A program made the translations under genes and the position numbers. The notes under the pieces were generated by a model, which was not told the origin of the DNA, ran no database searches, and saw only the letters and a program-made list of their open reading frames with translations. This document shows positions 36,517 through 48,973 of a stretch of 64,000 nt of DNA, piece after piece (position 1 is the stretch's first letter; every line of letters begins with the position of its first letter). The stretch is from NCBI GenBank assembly GCA_018240025.1, contig JAFEGM010000034.1, positions 172,535-236,534 on the forward strand, given 5' to 3'. Origin of the DNA: Verrucomicrobiota bacterium. Its GTDB lineage: Bacteria; Verrucomicrobiota; Verrucomicrobiia; Chthoniobacterales; SZAS-18.

Positions 36517-38070
36517 ATGACCGAGGACCCGAGCAAGCCGAAGCGAATCGGCGAGATCCTGATCGAGAACAAGACCATCGAGCCCGACCAGCTCGAGCGG
36601 GCGCTCGTCGCCCAGCGCCAGATCGGGGGCGCCCTCGGCGAGCACCTCGTGCGCCAGGGGGCGGTCGACGACGTGCACCTCTTGTCGGCGCTCTCGGCCC
36701 AGACCGGGCTGCAGTACGTGCAGCTCCCCAAGATCGCCGTCCCGCCGGGCGTGCTCAAGCTCGTCTCGCTCGACACGGTCCGCAAGCGCCGCCTGCTGCC
36801 GATCCACCTCGACGGGCAACGGCTCCTCGTCGGGTTCGTCGATCCGCGCGACCTCGACGCGATCCGGCAGGCCGAGGTCGAGTCCGGTCACGCGGTCCGG
36901 CCGGTCCTCCTCTCGGGCGTCCAGCTCGACGAGGCGCTGCGCTTCTTCGACCAGCACGGGTACGGCACCCGCCCGCTGACGCTGACCGTCCTCGCGCCCG
37001 GCCCGACGGCGCTCGATCTGCCGGACCTCCTCCGCGCCATGATCCAGCTCCGCGGCCAGGACCTCTACCTCACCGCGGGCGCGATCCCCGCGATCAAGGT
37101 CGACAACGAGCTGCGCCGCCTGCCGCTCGCCCCCGTCACGGGCGAGGAGATCACCCGGCTCCTCGAGGGGCACCTGACGCCGGCCCAGCGCGCGACCTTC
37201 GACGCCCAGCTCGAGCTCGACTTCGCCCACCAGATCCCCCACGTCGGTCGGTTCCGCTGCAACGTCTACCGGCAGCGCGGCGCGGTGGCCTTCACGGCGC
37301 GCCACATCGTCGAGAAGATCCCCACCTTCGAGGACCTCGGCCTGCCGCGGTGGCTCCACGAGTTCGCGCACAAGCAGCAGGGGCTCGTCCTGATCACGGG
37401 GCCCACCGGCCACGGCAAGTCTACGACCCTGGCCTCGCTGGTCGACGTCATCAACCACGAGCGGCAGGTCAACGTCATCACCATCGAGGACCCGATCGAG
37501 TTCGTGCACCAGCACCGCCGGTCCAACGTCAACCAGCGCGAGGTCGGCACCGACACCCGGTCGTTCGCCGAGGGCCTCCGCCACGTGTTCCGCCAGGCGC
37601 CGGACGTGATGGTCGTCGGCGAGCTGCGCGACCACGAGTCGACCTCGATCGCGCTGACCGCGGCCGAGACGGGCCACCTCGTGCTCGCCACGATGCACTC
37701 GCTGAACGCCACGGCGACCGTCGACCGCATCGTCGACCTCTACCCCCCGGCGCAGCAGCACCAGGTGCGCGCGCAGCTCGCCGAGTCGCTCCTCCTGGTC
37801 TTCTCGCAGCGACTCCTCCGGCGCCGCGACGGACGCGGGCGCGCGCTCGCCTACGAGCGCGTCTCGACCTCGCTGCGGGTCAAGAACGCCCTCCGCGAGG
37901 GCAAGGCGTACACGCTTCGCGGGCTCATGCAGAGCAACCACGAGGAGCTCTCGAGCCTCGACCAGGCGCTCGCGGACCTCGTGGTCGCCGGGACGGTCAC
38001 CCGCGAGGAGGCCCACCAGTACGCGGAGAGCCCCGGCTACGTGGACGAGCTCTGCCGGGTCCGCGGGTAG
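36517..38070 (+). CDS. PilT/PilU-type retraction ATPase with MshEN-like N-terminal domain
   Basis: A 517-residue ATPase. Residues 8-150 form an MshEN-like domain (RIGEILIENKTIEPDQLERA, with LGEHLVRQGAVDD). The PilT-type core follows from ~165: Walker A GPTGHGKST (295-303), EDPIEFVH near 325-331 and Walker B DVMVVGELRD (363-372). GAGGAG lies 8 bp before the ATG. PilT enzymes power pilus retraction and twitching. The N-terminal extension is longer than in classical PilT (~345 residues) and may sense c-di-GMP. It starts 20 bp after the GspE-like gene, so the two are probably one operon. Its stop is 2 bp from the convergent ptsI stop. Confidence 0.9.
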   Translation: MTEDPSKPKRIGEILIENKTIEPDQLERALVAQRQIGGALGEHLVRQGAVDDVHLLSALSAQTGLQYVQLPKIAVPPGVLKLVSLDTVRKRRLLPIHLDGQRLLVGFVDPRDLDAIRQAEVESGHAVRPVLLSGVQLDEALRFFDQHGYGTRPLTLTVLAPGPTALDLPDLLRAMIQLRGQDLYLTAGAIPAIKVDNELRRLPLAPVTGEEITRLLEGHLTPAQRATFDAQLELDFAHQIPHVGRFRCNVYRQRGAVAFTARHIVEKIPTFEDLGLPRWLHEFAHKQQGLVLITGPTGHGKSTTLASLVDVINHERQVNVITIEDPIEFVHQHRRSNVNQREVGTDTRSFAEGLRHVFRQAPDVMVVGELRDHESTSIALTAAETGHLVLATMHSLNATATVDRIVDLYPPAQQHQVRAQLAESLLLVFSQRLLRRRDGRGRALAYERVSTSLRVKNALREGKAYTLRGLMQSNHEELSSLDQALADLVVAGTVTREEAHQYAESPGYVDELCRVRG

Positions 38071-38072
38071 CG

Positions 38073-40051
<1,979 letters not shown>

Positions 40052-40055
<4 letters not shown>

Positions 40056-40336
40056 TCCGGCTCGCTGAAGCGCGTCGCGATCAGGGTGCCGATCGCGTCG
40101 ACGCATTCGGCGGCCCGCTCCCCTTTCGCGCGCACGTCGAGGAACGTTCCCTTGGACGCGCAGAGGAGCAGCACGCCCATCACGCTCTTGCCGTTGGCGG
40201 TCTGACCGTCGCGGCCGACGACGACCTCGCACGGATACCTGCTCGCCAGCTGCACGAGCTTGGTCGCAGCCCGGGCGTGCAGGCCCAGGTTGTTCACGAT
40301 CTGGAAGCGCCCGACGGCGTCGGCCTCGGTGGTCAT
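40052..40336 (-). CDS. ptsH: HPr-family phosphocarrier
   Basis: A 94-residue HPr. The phosphorylated His is in LGLHARAA (H20), and the regulatory serine is S51 in NGKSVMGVLLL, the site expected for HprK. Both are intact, so it can take part in PEP-dependent transfer and ATP-dependent regulation. It overlaps rapZ upstream and ptsI downstream by ATGA. No sugar EIIB or EIIC is nearby, which fits a regulatory role. Confidence 0.95.
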
Positions 40337-41265
40337 GTCCCCTTGACCGTGGATGGTACCGGAATCGGGCCCGGATCCGAACCGCGAGAACCAGCGACGT
40401 CGCCGCGGCCGACGTCACGGTGTTGCACGGCGACGTCCCCGAAGCGCGGCCGGAGCCGTTCGGCCAGCTCCTCGGCCACGGCGACCGACCGGTGGCGGCC
40501 CCCCGTGCAGCCGATTCCCACGGTGAGGTACGCCTTTCCGTCACGTGCATACAGCGGGATCGAGAACGTGAGGAGCGCCTCGATCCGGTCCACGAAGGTG
40601 CGGGCCTCGTCGCTGTGCAGCACGAACTCGGCCACGTCGGGGTCGGTGCCCGGGCGGTGCTTCATCTCGGGGACGAAGAACGGGTTCGCGAGGAAGCGGA
40701 CGTCGAGCACGAGGTCGGCGTCGACGGGGGCGCCGTACTTGAAGCCGAAGGACACGAAGCGGGTCACCATGCTCCCCGTCTCGCCCCGGGCCGGGGAGAA
40801 CTGGGCGAGCACGACCGACCGCAGCTCGTGGACGTTGAACCGGGTGGTGTCGACCACGCGGGTGGAGCGCGCCCGCAGCGGAGCCATGCGCTCGCGCTCC
40901 CGGTGGATGCCCTCGAGCACGTCCCCCGCGGCCGCCAGCGGGTGGGGCCGCCGGGTCTCGGAGAACCGGCGCACGATGGACTCGTCGCTCGCGTCGACGA
41001 AGAGGACGTGCAGGTCGCGGCTCCCTGCGGCGTCGAGCGCGTCCATGGCGGCGTCGGCCTCGCGGAGGAAGTTGCCGAGGCGGGCATCGAGGCCGAGGCC
41101 CACCCGGTGGAGACCGTCGCGCTCGCACATGGCCACGATCTGGGGCGCGAGTTCGGTCGGGAGGTTGTCGCAGCAGTAGAAGCCGAGGTCTTCGAGCGCG
41201 TGGAGCGCGGTGGACTTGCCCGCGCCGCTCATCCCGGTCACGACGACGACCTGGGTCCGGCTCAC
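40333..41265 (-). CDS. rapZ: RapZ-family P-loop protein
   Basis: A 310-residue RapZ/YvcJ-type protein with Walker A GMSGAGKS (11-18), a central FVDASDESIVRRFSETRRPHPL block and the C-terminal signature VGIGCTGGRHRSV. RapZ adapts RNase E to small RNAs in enterobacteria; in other phyla it binds nucleotides and links cell-wall precursors to regulation. Here it lies between hprK and ptsH with ATGA overlaps, as in many proteobacterial PTS-Ntr clusters. The C-terminal ~30 residues after GDVAV form a low-complexity tail. Confidence 0.93.
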   Translation of the reverse strand: MSRTQVVVVTGMSGAGKSTALHALEDLGFYCCDNLPTELAPQIVAMCERDGLHRVGLGLDARLGNFLREADAAMDALDAAGSRDLHVLFVDASDESIVRRFSETRRPHPLAAAGDVLEGIHRERERMAPLRARSTRVVDTTRFNVHELRSVVLAQFSPARGETGSMVTRFVSFGFKYGAPVDADLVLDVRFLANPFFVPEMKHRPGTDPDVAEFVLHSDEARTFVDRIEALLTFSIPLYARDGKAYLTVGIGCTGGRHRSVAVAEELAERLRPRFGDVAVQHRDVGRGDVAGSRGSDPGPIPVPSTVKGT

Positions 41266-42476
41266 GGCTCACCTCCGCCGTCGCCACCCACGACCTTGCC
41301 GAGGAGCCTGCGCTCGAGCCGCTCCTGGAAGTCCCGCGCGCCGTGGTGCCCGGCCCGCTTGAGCAGCTCGTTGCGGGCCGCGATCTGGACGATGCCCCCC
41401 ACGTCGCGCCCGGGTTTGACCGGGATCGTGACCTCGGGGATGTCCACCCCGAGGATCCGGTGGTGGCGCTCCTCGAGGCCGAGGCGGTCGTACTCGACGG
41501 GCTGGCCGGCCGCGTCGATCGCGTCGCTCATCCGGACGACGAGGTCGATGGGCATGCGCGCCGTCACGCTCGTGACGCCGAACAGGTCCTTGAGGTTGAG
41601 GATGCCGAGGCCGCGAATCTCGATGTGATGCTCGAGGAGCTCGGCCGGCTCACCGACGACCGCGCGCCGCGCGGGATCGATGGAGCTCCCGTAGGGTCGG
41701 ACGGAGCAGTCCACGACGTCGTCGGCCACGAGCCGGTGTCCGCGCATGACGAGGTCGAGCGCGCACTCGCTCTTTCCGATGCCGCTCCGCCCCACGATCA
41801 GCACCCCGAGCCCGTAGATGCTCACGAGGACGCCGTGGAGACGCGTGCGCTGCGCGAGGCGGTCGTCGAGCAGGGCGTGCAGGAGGTTGATGGTGGTCGA
41901 CGACTTGAGCGGGCTCCCGAGCAGCGGGGTCTCGGAGGCCTCGCAGGCCTCCACGAGCTCGGGCGACGGGCGGACGCCCCGGGTGAGCACGACGCCGCAC
42001 GGCCGCAGGCCGGCGAACCCGCGGCAGGCCTTCGCCCGCTCGGCCGGCGTGAGGCTCGAGAGGAACGAGGTCTCGGTGGCGCCGAGGATCTGCAGGCGCC
42101 ACGACTCGAGCCCGTGGAAGTGACCCACGAGCGCGAGCCCCGACTTCTGCACGCGCGCGTTGAGGATGCGGCGCGAGAGCCCCGCGGCGCCGGCGAGGAT
42201 CTTGACGGGGAACCCGAGGGCGGGGTCGGCGCACAGGCGCTCGACGGACACGCCGCGCGGCGCGTCGCTGGGCGCGGAGGCGGCGGCGGCCGCGGCGAGC
42301 GTCTCGGAGGGCCACTCGGCGTCGCCGTCGACGCGGCCGTCCGCCGACCGACTGTCGAGGGGCGAGGCGGAGACGGGCGAGGCCGAGACGGGCTCCGCCG
42401 CCTTCGGACTGCTCGAGTCGGGTGGGTTCGAGCCCGGCCCAGGCGCGTCGCTGTCCCCGTTCCCCCCGGTGGCCAT
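41262..42476 (-). CDS. hprK: HPr kinase/phosphorylase
   Basis: A 404-residue enzyme that phosphorylates and dephosphorylates the regulatory serine of HPr. Visible: the Walker A GRSGIGKS (229-236), H214 in RLHGVLVSIYG, ADDVVD, and the HprK signature IEIRGLGILNLKDLFG. The ~75-residue N-terminal extension rich in Ser, Ala, Pro and Asp is absent from the usual ~310-320-residue enzymes. The start codon shares one base with the ptsN stop (TGATG). Stop and rapZ start overlap. Confidence 0.95.
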   Translation of the reverse strand: MATGGNGDSDAPGPGSNPPDSSSPKAAEPVSASPVSASPLDSRSADGRVDGDAEWPSETLAAAAAASAPSDAPRGVSVERLCADPALGFPVKILAGAAGLSRRILNARVQKSGLALVGHFHGLESWRLQILGATETSFLSSLTPAERAKACRGFAGLRPCGVVLTRGVRPSPELVEACEASETPLLGSPLKSSTTINLLHALLDDRLAQRTRLHGVLVSIYGLGVLIVGRSGIGKSECALDLVMRGHRLVADDVVDCSVRPYGSSIDPARRAVVGEPAELLEHHIEIRGLGILNLKDLFGVTSVTARMPIDLVVRMSDAIDAAGQPVEYDRLGLEERHHRILGVDIPEVTIPVKPGRDVGGIVQIAARNELLKRAGHHGARDFQERLERRLLGKVVGGDGGGEP

Positions 42477-42970
42477 CAGGGAACCCTGGCGTCCGCCTCG
42501 GCGACGAGGCGGTAGGCCTCGGCCGCGTCGCCCGCGGCGACGATCCGATCGCGCAGCGCCTGCTCGCGCAGCACCTTGCTGACGCGCGCGAGGATCCGCA
42601 GGTGCTCGACCTGCGCGTTCATCCCCTTCTTCGGGCCGACGACGCCGAGGATGATGCGCGCGGGCTTGCCGTCGATGGCGTCGAACGGGACGCCCGCGGG
42701 GACCACGAGCAACGCGGCGATCTGCACGGGGAGGTCGCCGAGGAAGCCGTGCGGAATGGCCACGCCGTCGCCGATTCCGGTCGACTGCAGACCCTCGCGC
42801 TCCTCGAGCACCGCCCGCACCGCACCTGGGTTGCTGGGCGTCTTGCTGGCGTCGCTCACGCCCCGCGAGAGCAGCTGCGCCATCGCCTCGAGCACCGCCG
42901 CCTTGCCGCCGAGGTTGTCCGTCGAGCTCACTGCCACGCGGTCGGCGCTGAGGATGTCGACGAGGCGCAT
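42476..42970 (-). CDS. ptsN: PTS EIIA-Ntr-like regulatory protein
   Basis: A 164-residue EIIA domain of the nitrogen-PTS type with the phospho-acceptor H74 in VAIPHGFL. It has the expected neighbours LVVPAGVPFDAIDGKP and KKGMNAQVEHLRILARV. Such proteins regulate potassium transport, nitrogen or stress responses rather than sugar import. It is the first gene of the tightly coupled block ptsN-hprK-rapZ-ptsH-ptsI. A 206-bp gap with repeats and a strong stem-loop separates it from hpf. Confidence 0.93.
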   Translation of the reverse strand: MRLVDILSADRVAVSSTDNLGGKAAVLEAMAQLLSRGVSDASKTPSNPGAVRAVLEEREGLQSTGIGDGVAIPHGFLGDLPVQIAALLVVPAGVPFDAIDGKPARIILGVVGPKKGMNAQVEHLRILARVSKVLREQALRDRIVAAGDAAEAYRLVAEADARVP

Positions 42971-43054
42971 CAGGAGCAGGTTTTCGCGCGGTTCCCGCGG
43001 CGTGTCCACAGGGAAGGTGCGCCCGGGGAGGCCGTGGGACGGGTGGGCACGCCG

Positions 43055-43093
43055 CCCCTCGGAACGGCCCCTCGGAACGGCCCCTCGGAACGG
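43055..43093. repeat. Three perfect 13-bp tandem repeats
   Basis: CCCCTCGGAACGG repeated three times without interruption in the gap between hpf and ptsN, directly beside a strong stem-loop. Copy number may vary between strains. Confidence 0.9.
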
Positions 43094-43094
43094 C

Positions 43095-43127
43095 AGGAGG
43101 GGCGCCGGCCTCGGCCGTGCCCCTCCT
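43095..43127 (-). other. Strong stem-loop between hpf and ptsN
   Basis: AGGAGGGGC (43095-43103) and GCCCCTCCT (43119-43127) pair perfectly over 9 bp, with extra GGCC pairing inside the loop. On the minus-strand transcript it lies between the hpf stop and ptsN, with no U-run. It could act as a processing or stability element, or as a partial terminator that separates hpf levels from the PTS genes. Confidence 0.55.
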
Positions 43128-43176
43128 TCCGCACGCATCGGTCGCGGCGGGCGCGCTGGCCCGGCCGTCGGCCGGA

Positions 43177-43533
43177 TCACTCCTCGTTGGCGGCGGCGAG
43201 GCGCTCCTGCTCGGCGGCGAAGTCGTGCGCCTTCATCCCCTTGCTGGTGGCCGCGAGCTTCTTGCCCTTGGCGTTGTTGACCTGGTGCTCGAGCTTGTCG
43301 CAGACACGATCGAGCGAGGCGTACATGTTCTCGCTCGTCTCCTTGGCGGTGTAGTGCTCGCTGCCCGCGGTCACCTGCACCTCGGCCATCTGTTCGCCCT
43401 TCTCGATGGAGAGGGTCACGGTCGCCTTCATCGGCTTGCGAAGGAACTTCTGCAGCCGGCCGATCTTCTCCTGCGCGTACTGCTTGATCGCATCGGACGA
43501 CTCGAGGTGGCGAAACGTGATGGCGATGTTCAT
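43177..43533 (-). CDS. hpf: Short ribosome hibernation-promoting factor
   Basis: A 118-residue protein of the short HPF/YfiA family (sigma-54 modulation protein fold) that binds the 30S decoding region in stationary phase. It begins MNIAITFRHLESSDAIKQYA and contains KIGRLQKFLRKPMKATVTLS and HYTAKETSENMYASLDRV, conserved in the family. It lacks the C-terminal dimerisation domain of long HPF. In many proteobacteria this gene sits between rpoN and ptsN; here ptsN follows but rpoN is 10 kb away. Confidence 0.93.
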   Translation of the reverse strand: MNIAITFRHLESSDAIKQYAQEKIGRLQKFLRKPMKATVTLSIEKGEQMAEVQVTAGSEHYTAKETSENMYASLDRVCDKLEHQVNNAKGKKLAATSKGMKAHDFAAEQERLAAANEE

Positions 43534-43891
43534 CGGAACCCTCCGGTACCAGGCCGCGGGCCCCGTCGGGCTCGACGACCTGCAGTCCAGTCGCTCCGCG
43601 GCGGAACGCTCCTCGGCGAGGGGCGAGGCGACAGCGAAGCATCCTCACGACGTGACGAACGGCGGCCTTGCTCGACGGCCCTCTCTCCTACGGCTCTCCT
43701 CTGCGTTGGGGAACTCCTCCTCCAGGCTCGGTGCCCAGAACCTAACCATAGGGCACCCTCCAATCATCCCGCCGTCAAGCACGCTCACGCACGATTTCGA
43801 CGATCAGGATCCATGCCAGCGACGAGACGGAGGCGGACCCCGGAAACCGGGGCCTGGTGCCCATGTGGGAGGTCGTCGTGGACGGACCGCG
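43534..43891. other. Intergenic region between carH and hpf
   Basis: 358 bp without a supported gene. It must hold the hpf promoter and the end of the carotenoid operon. Seen: an inverted repeat GGTGCCC (43730-43736) / GGGCACC (43751-43757) with a 14-base spacer, and a short CCCCGG-AAA-CCGGGG hairpin (43838-43852) about 40 bp past the carH stop that could help end the crt transcript. No convincing -10/-35 pair or -24/-12 sigma-54 element could be fixed by eye. Confidence 0.5.
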
Positions 43892-44848
43892 TCACGGGCG
43901 TGCGACGGCCCCGAGCACGCGGACGAGCTGGGCGAAGTCGGTGAGTCGGGTGACTCCGTCGGGCACCGGATCGAGGGTCGCGGGCCCACCGACGAAGACC
44001 ACCACGGGGATGGGCAACGCGCGCCGGATGCGCCCGAGCTCTCGTCTTGCGTCCACCGGGTCGAGGGCGACGACCGAGAGGAGCACGCCCTCCGCACCGC
44101 TCCGCTTGCACGCGAACGCCACGTCGGCGGCGGGCATGGACGGACCGAGGTAGACGACCTGCCCCCCCGCGTGGGCCAGCACCACGGCGGCCATCATGGC
44201 GCCGAGCTCGTGCTGCTCGCCGGCCGGGGTGGTGCACACGTAGAGCGGGGCCGACCGGGCGGGGCGGGCCGCGCGCAAGAGATCCGAGAGGTGCGCCCGG
44301 ACGGCGGCGCTCGCCGCGTGCTCCTGCGCCACGGAGAAGCGGCCATCGCGCCAGCGGTCGCCGACCTCGACGAGCAGCGGGGCGACGACGTCGGTCACGA
44401 GCGCGAGCGGCTCGAGGGCGAGCCCGGCGGTCGCGAGGGCCCGCTCCGCGCCGAGCGGATCGAGGCGCTCGGTCGCGACGAGGAACTGCTCGCGGACCGC
44501 GAGGAGCCCGGCCCGCCGCAGCGCCTCGACGTCCGTCGCCGACGCGATCGGCGGCGGCTCGGGGCGCGGGCGTCCCTGCGCCCGCACGGCGACGAGCTCT
44601 TCGAGCGAGAGCCCCGCCACGTCGCCGACCGAGTGGCCGGCGTCGAGGAGCTCCTTGATGATCCGGATGCGCTCGAGGTCTTCCCCGGTGTAGAGCCGGT
44701 AGCCCGCGGCCGAGCGACGGGAGGCCATCGTCCCGTACCGCCGTTCCCAGATCCGCAGCGCATGCGGCGACACGCCCGTCGCGCGGGAGACGGCGTGGAT
44801 CCGCAAGAGGCCCGGTGCGACGTCGCGTGCCTCGCCCTCGCGGTCCAT
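43892..44848 (-). CDS. carH: CarH/CarA-type MerR regulator with adenosylcobalamin-binding domain
   Basis: A 318-residue transcriptional repressor and likely light sensor. The MerR helix-turn-helix is at 15-75 (RIHAVSRATGVSPHALRIWE). The B12 part shows W166-x9-E176-H177, exactly the Wx9EH motif of AdoCbl photoreceptors, and EQHELG with H213 as the lower axial ligand. In Myxococcus and Thermus, such proteins bind AdoCbl in the dark, tetramerise and repress carotenoid genes, and light splits the Co-C bond. Here it is the last gene of the carotenoid operon and should control that operon, including itself. CarA (B12-dependent without a light response) is the alternative. Confidence 0.92.
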   Translation of the reverse strand: MDREGEARDVAPGLLRIHAVSRATGVSPHALRIWERRYGTMASRRSAAGYRLYTGEDLERIRIIKELLDAGHSVGDVAGLSLEELVAVRAQGRPRPEPPPIASATDVEALRRAGLLAVREQFLVATERLDPLGAERALATAGLALEPLALVTDVVAPLLVEVGDRWRDGRFSVAQEHAASAAVRAHLSDLLRAARPARSAPLYVCTTPAGEQHELGAMMAAVVLAHAGGQVVYLGPSMPAADVAFACKRSGAEGVLLSVVALDPVDARRELGRIRRALPIPVVVFVGGPATLDPVPDGVTRLTDFAQLVRVLGAVARP

Positions 44849-44853
44849 GGCGC

Positions 44854-45516
44854 TCACCCCCCACCCGGCAGGGCCGAGAGCGTCTCGCGGACGCCGGGGT
44901 ACCCGAGGAAGAACCACCGCCACCACCCGATCATCATCGTCAGGTGGCCGATGAAGATGAAGGCGTGGCTCCACATCTCCACCTTGTCGGAGCGGCTCGT
45001 GAAGTAGCGGTGCCAGTGGAACGCCTCGTCGACGAGGCTGTAGACGAACGACATCACCGTCAGCACCATGGCCGGGATCCAAAGCGCGGCGCGGTGGTGG
45101 TAGGCGGCGCAGAGCAGCACGCAGCTGCCGATCCCGCAGAAGATCGTCACGTGGTGCACGAGGCCCTCGGCCCGCGCGATGACCTCCTTGTAGACGGTGC
45201 GGTGTCCGATCGTGTCGACGGCGATGGCGCCGGCGAAGATCGCGGCCCCGATGGGGACGAGGAAGGCCTCGGCGGGGAACGTCACGCCCGCGCGCCGACC
45301 GAGGAAGAGAAAGCCCCCCGTCGCGAAGACCAGGCCGACCATGAGCCCGACCCACGCGACGTAGACGAGCCAGTCGTCGCGCTGGAAGCGACGGAACAAG
45401 GAGAAATACGCTCCTATCACCGACGGCGCGGAGAGCGCAGGCGAGATCGGGGCGGCCTCGGGCGAGGCGGCCGTGGGGGGGAGCGGGGCGGTGAGCTCAG
45501 ACTGGAAGGACGTCAT
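44854..45516 (-). CDS. His-rich five-helix membrane protein in the carotenoid operon
   Basis: A 220-residue protein with a Pro/Ala-rich N-terminus and about five transmembrane helices (~49-72, 84-104, 122-139, 143-163, 183-205). Nine histidines cluster near helix ends: H105, H121, H122, H140, H141, H167 and H169 (DEAFHWH), H184 and H191. The pattern suggests a membrane metal site, as in some desaturase or hydroxylase families, but I recognise no family and see no full HxxxH set. It overlaps the crtB end by 20 bp and ends 5 bp before carH, so it is part of the operon and probably modifies or handles the carotenoid. Confidence 0.78.
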   Translation of the reverse strand: MTSFQSELTAPLPPTAASPEAAPISPALSAPSVIGAYFSLFRRFQRDDWLVYVAWVGLMVGLVFATGGFLFLGRRAGVTFPAEAFLVPIGAAIFAGAIAVDTIGHRTVYKEVIARAEGLVHHVTIFCGIGSCVLLCAAYHHRAALWIPAMVLTVMSFVYSLVDEAFHWHRYFTSRSDKVEMWSHAFIFIGHLTMMIGWWRWFFLGYPGVRETLSALPGGG

Positions 45517-46419
45517 GGGGGAACCCGAGGACGCGGTCGGGCGTGGTGACCGCGCGGCGATGGAGCAACCGAGCGGGGAGCTCGGCCAGGGCGAGGAGGA
45601 GGGCGGAGCAGACGAGCAGGGCCTTCCGCGCGGACGAGACGACCGCGCGGCCGCGGAAGGGGTCGCAGGCGCGCCGACGCAGGACGGCGCCGATCGCGGC
45701 GTAGACGTGGCGCGCGACGCGGACGCCGAGGGCCGCGCCGAACCCGAGGGCGCGGAGGCCCCGGTCGGCCGAGCGGTAGTAGCGGTCGGCGAGGGTGAGG
45801 AGCTGCGAGACGGTCCTCTGCACGACCACGCGCGCGGGCGACCCCTCGGCGGGGACGGTCGCGAGCGGCGCGCCGAGCAGCTCCCCGGGGAGGTAGACCC
45901 GCCCGTCGGCGAGGTCCTCCTCGACGTCGCGACAGACGTTGGTGAGCTGCATGGCGATCCCGAGGTGGGCCGCGTGGCGCAGGGCCCCCTCCGCGCTCAC
46001 CCCGAGGACGTGGCACGCCATGAGGCCGACCACCCCGGCGACGCGGTAGCAGTAGAGCTCGAGATCGGCGAGCGTCGCGTAGCGGACGCCGCGCACGTCC
46101 ATCTCCATGCCCGCGAGGAGCTCCTCGGGGTAGGTGCGCGGGATGTGCCGCTCCCGCACCAGCGCCGAGAACGCGCGGAGGAGCGGGGTGTCCGCGGTGC
46201 CGCCGTAGACGGCGTCGAGCTCGGCGCGGAGCCGGGCGAGCGCGGCGGGACGCTCGCCCTTGGGCGAGAGGTCGATGGCGTCGTCGGCGTGGCGACACCA
46301 GGCGTAGAGCACCGCCATGGCGTCGCGGTGCGCGCGCGGGAGCAGCCTCGCGGCGAGCGCGAAGCTCTTCGACTTCGCGGCGAGGATGTCGCGCGCGAGC
46401 GCCACCGCGGCCGGGTCGT

Positions 46420-46423
<4 letters not shown>
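45497..46423 (-). CDS. crtB: Phytoene synthase
   Basis: A 308-residue squalene/phytoene synthase that joins two GGPP into phytoene. The Asp-rich sites are HADDAID (near residue 45) and NVCRDVEED (near 167), with DGRVYLPGELL following, all as in CrtB. GTG 46423 overlaps the crtI stop (GTGA). The C-terminus extends past the fold by ~40 hydrophobic residues (LVCSALLLALAELPARLL), possibly a membrane contact. Confidence 0.95.
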
Positions 46424-47950
<1,527 letters not shown>

Positions 47951-47958
<8 letters not shown>

Positions 47959-48973
47959 AGCTCTGCTCCAGGGTGCGAAGGTCACGAACGAGCGCGTCGA
48001 GCCGCTGGCTCGACCCGACGGCGGTGCGGAGGCCCTCGAGCGCCGCCTCGAGGCGGAGCCGGGGCGCGCGCTTCCACGCCGGGTCGACGTGGGCACGGAA
48101 GGTCTCGTAGAAGGCCTCGGGCTGCGCGGTCGCGAGGCCACGCTGCAGCGAGCGGACGGTGACCTCGTCGACCTCGTCGGCGACGAACGCCCAGGCCCAC
48201 GTGAGCCGCGCCGCGCCGAGATCCTCGAGCGCCTTGTTGCGGCGCGCGGGCGAGGTGATCGACCCGAGGTCGTCCAGGGTCTGCAGGGCGATGCCGACCT
48301 CGCGGCCGAAGCGCCCGAGCGCGTCGACGGTGGCGCGTGGAGCGCCGGCGACGAGCGCGCCGAGCCGGAGCGAGAGCTCGAGCAACGCCCCCGTCTTGAG
48401 CCGCGTCGAGAGCAGGACCACGGCGGGCAGGTCGCGCGGCGACACGTCGTGGACCCGGACGCCGAGATCGAGCCCCTGCCCGTGGTGACACCGCAGCATC
48501 GTGGCGGCGACCTCGGCGTGGAGCTCGGCGAGCAGCGCCGGCGCGAGCGGCAGCTGCGAGAGCCGGTGCAGCGGCCAGAAGTAGAGCCAGTTCCCCGCGT
48601 TCAGGGCGGCGGGGAGCCCGTGCATCACGTGGAGCGCCGGCGCGCCCCGGCGCTCGGTCGCCGCGTCCTCGATGTCGTCGACGACGAGCGACCCGGCGTG
48701 CAGCATCTCGACGAGCTGGGGCAGCTCGGGCGGGAGCGCCGGCGAGCGCTCGTCGCGCACGAGCGCGTGGGCGTGCGCGAGCAGGCGCGCGCGGAACTCC
48801 TTGCCGGGGCGGGCGAGCAGGTCGGCGAGCGGCCGGTGGAGGACCTCGCGCGCGAGGACGAGGGCGGCCTCGTCCTCCTCGTCGAGGAGGCGCGAGAGCT
48901 CGGCGAACGACAGCTGCTCCTCGAGCATCGAGGAGAGCGCGGGCGCGGGCGTTCGAAGGGCGGGAGCGTTCAT
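47951..48973 (-). CDS. crtE: Geranylgeranyl diphosphate synthase-like prenyltransferase
   Basis: A 340-residue isoprenyl diphosphate synthase. The first Asp-rich motif is DDIED (99-103). The second is DDLGS (234-238), with Ser in place of the last Asp, a variant to note but with the two key aspartates kept. It should supply GGPP to crtB; product length is inferred from context. The start overlaps the crtY stop (ATGA), and the stop overlaps crtI. A long N-terminal helix (12-60) precedes the core. Confidence 0.9.

Noticed and set aside
43730..43757. Possible sigma-54 promoter for hpf around GGTGCCC/GGGCACC
   Set aside because: On the minus strand CTGGGCACC loosely resembles the -24 element, but no TTGC at the proper -12 spacing is present. 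Kept only as an inverted repeat.
44854..45516. Microbial rhodopsin in the carotenoid operon
   Set aside because: Only about five helices and no Schiff-base lysine in a final helix or matching retinal-pocket pattern.
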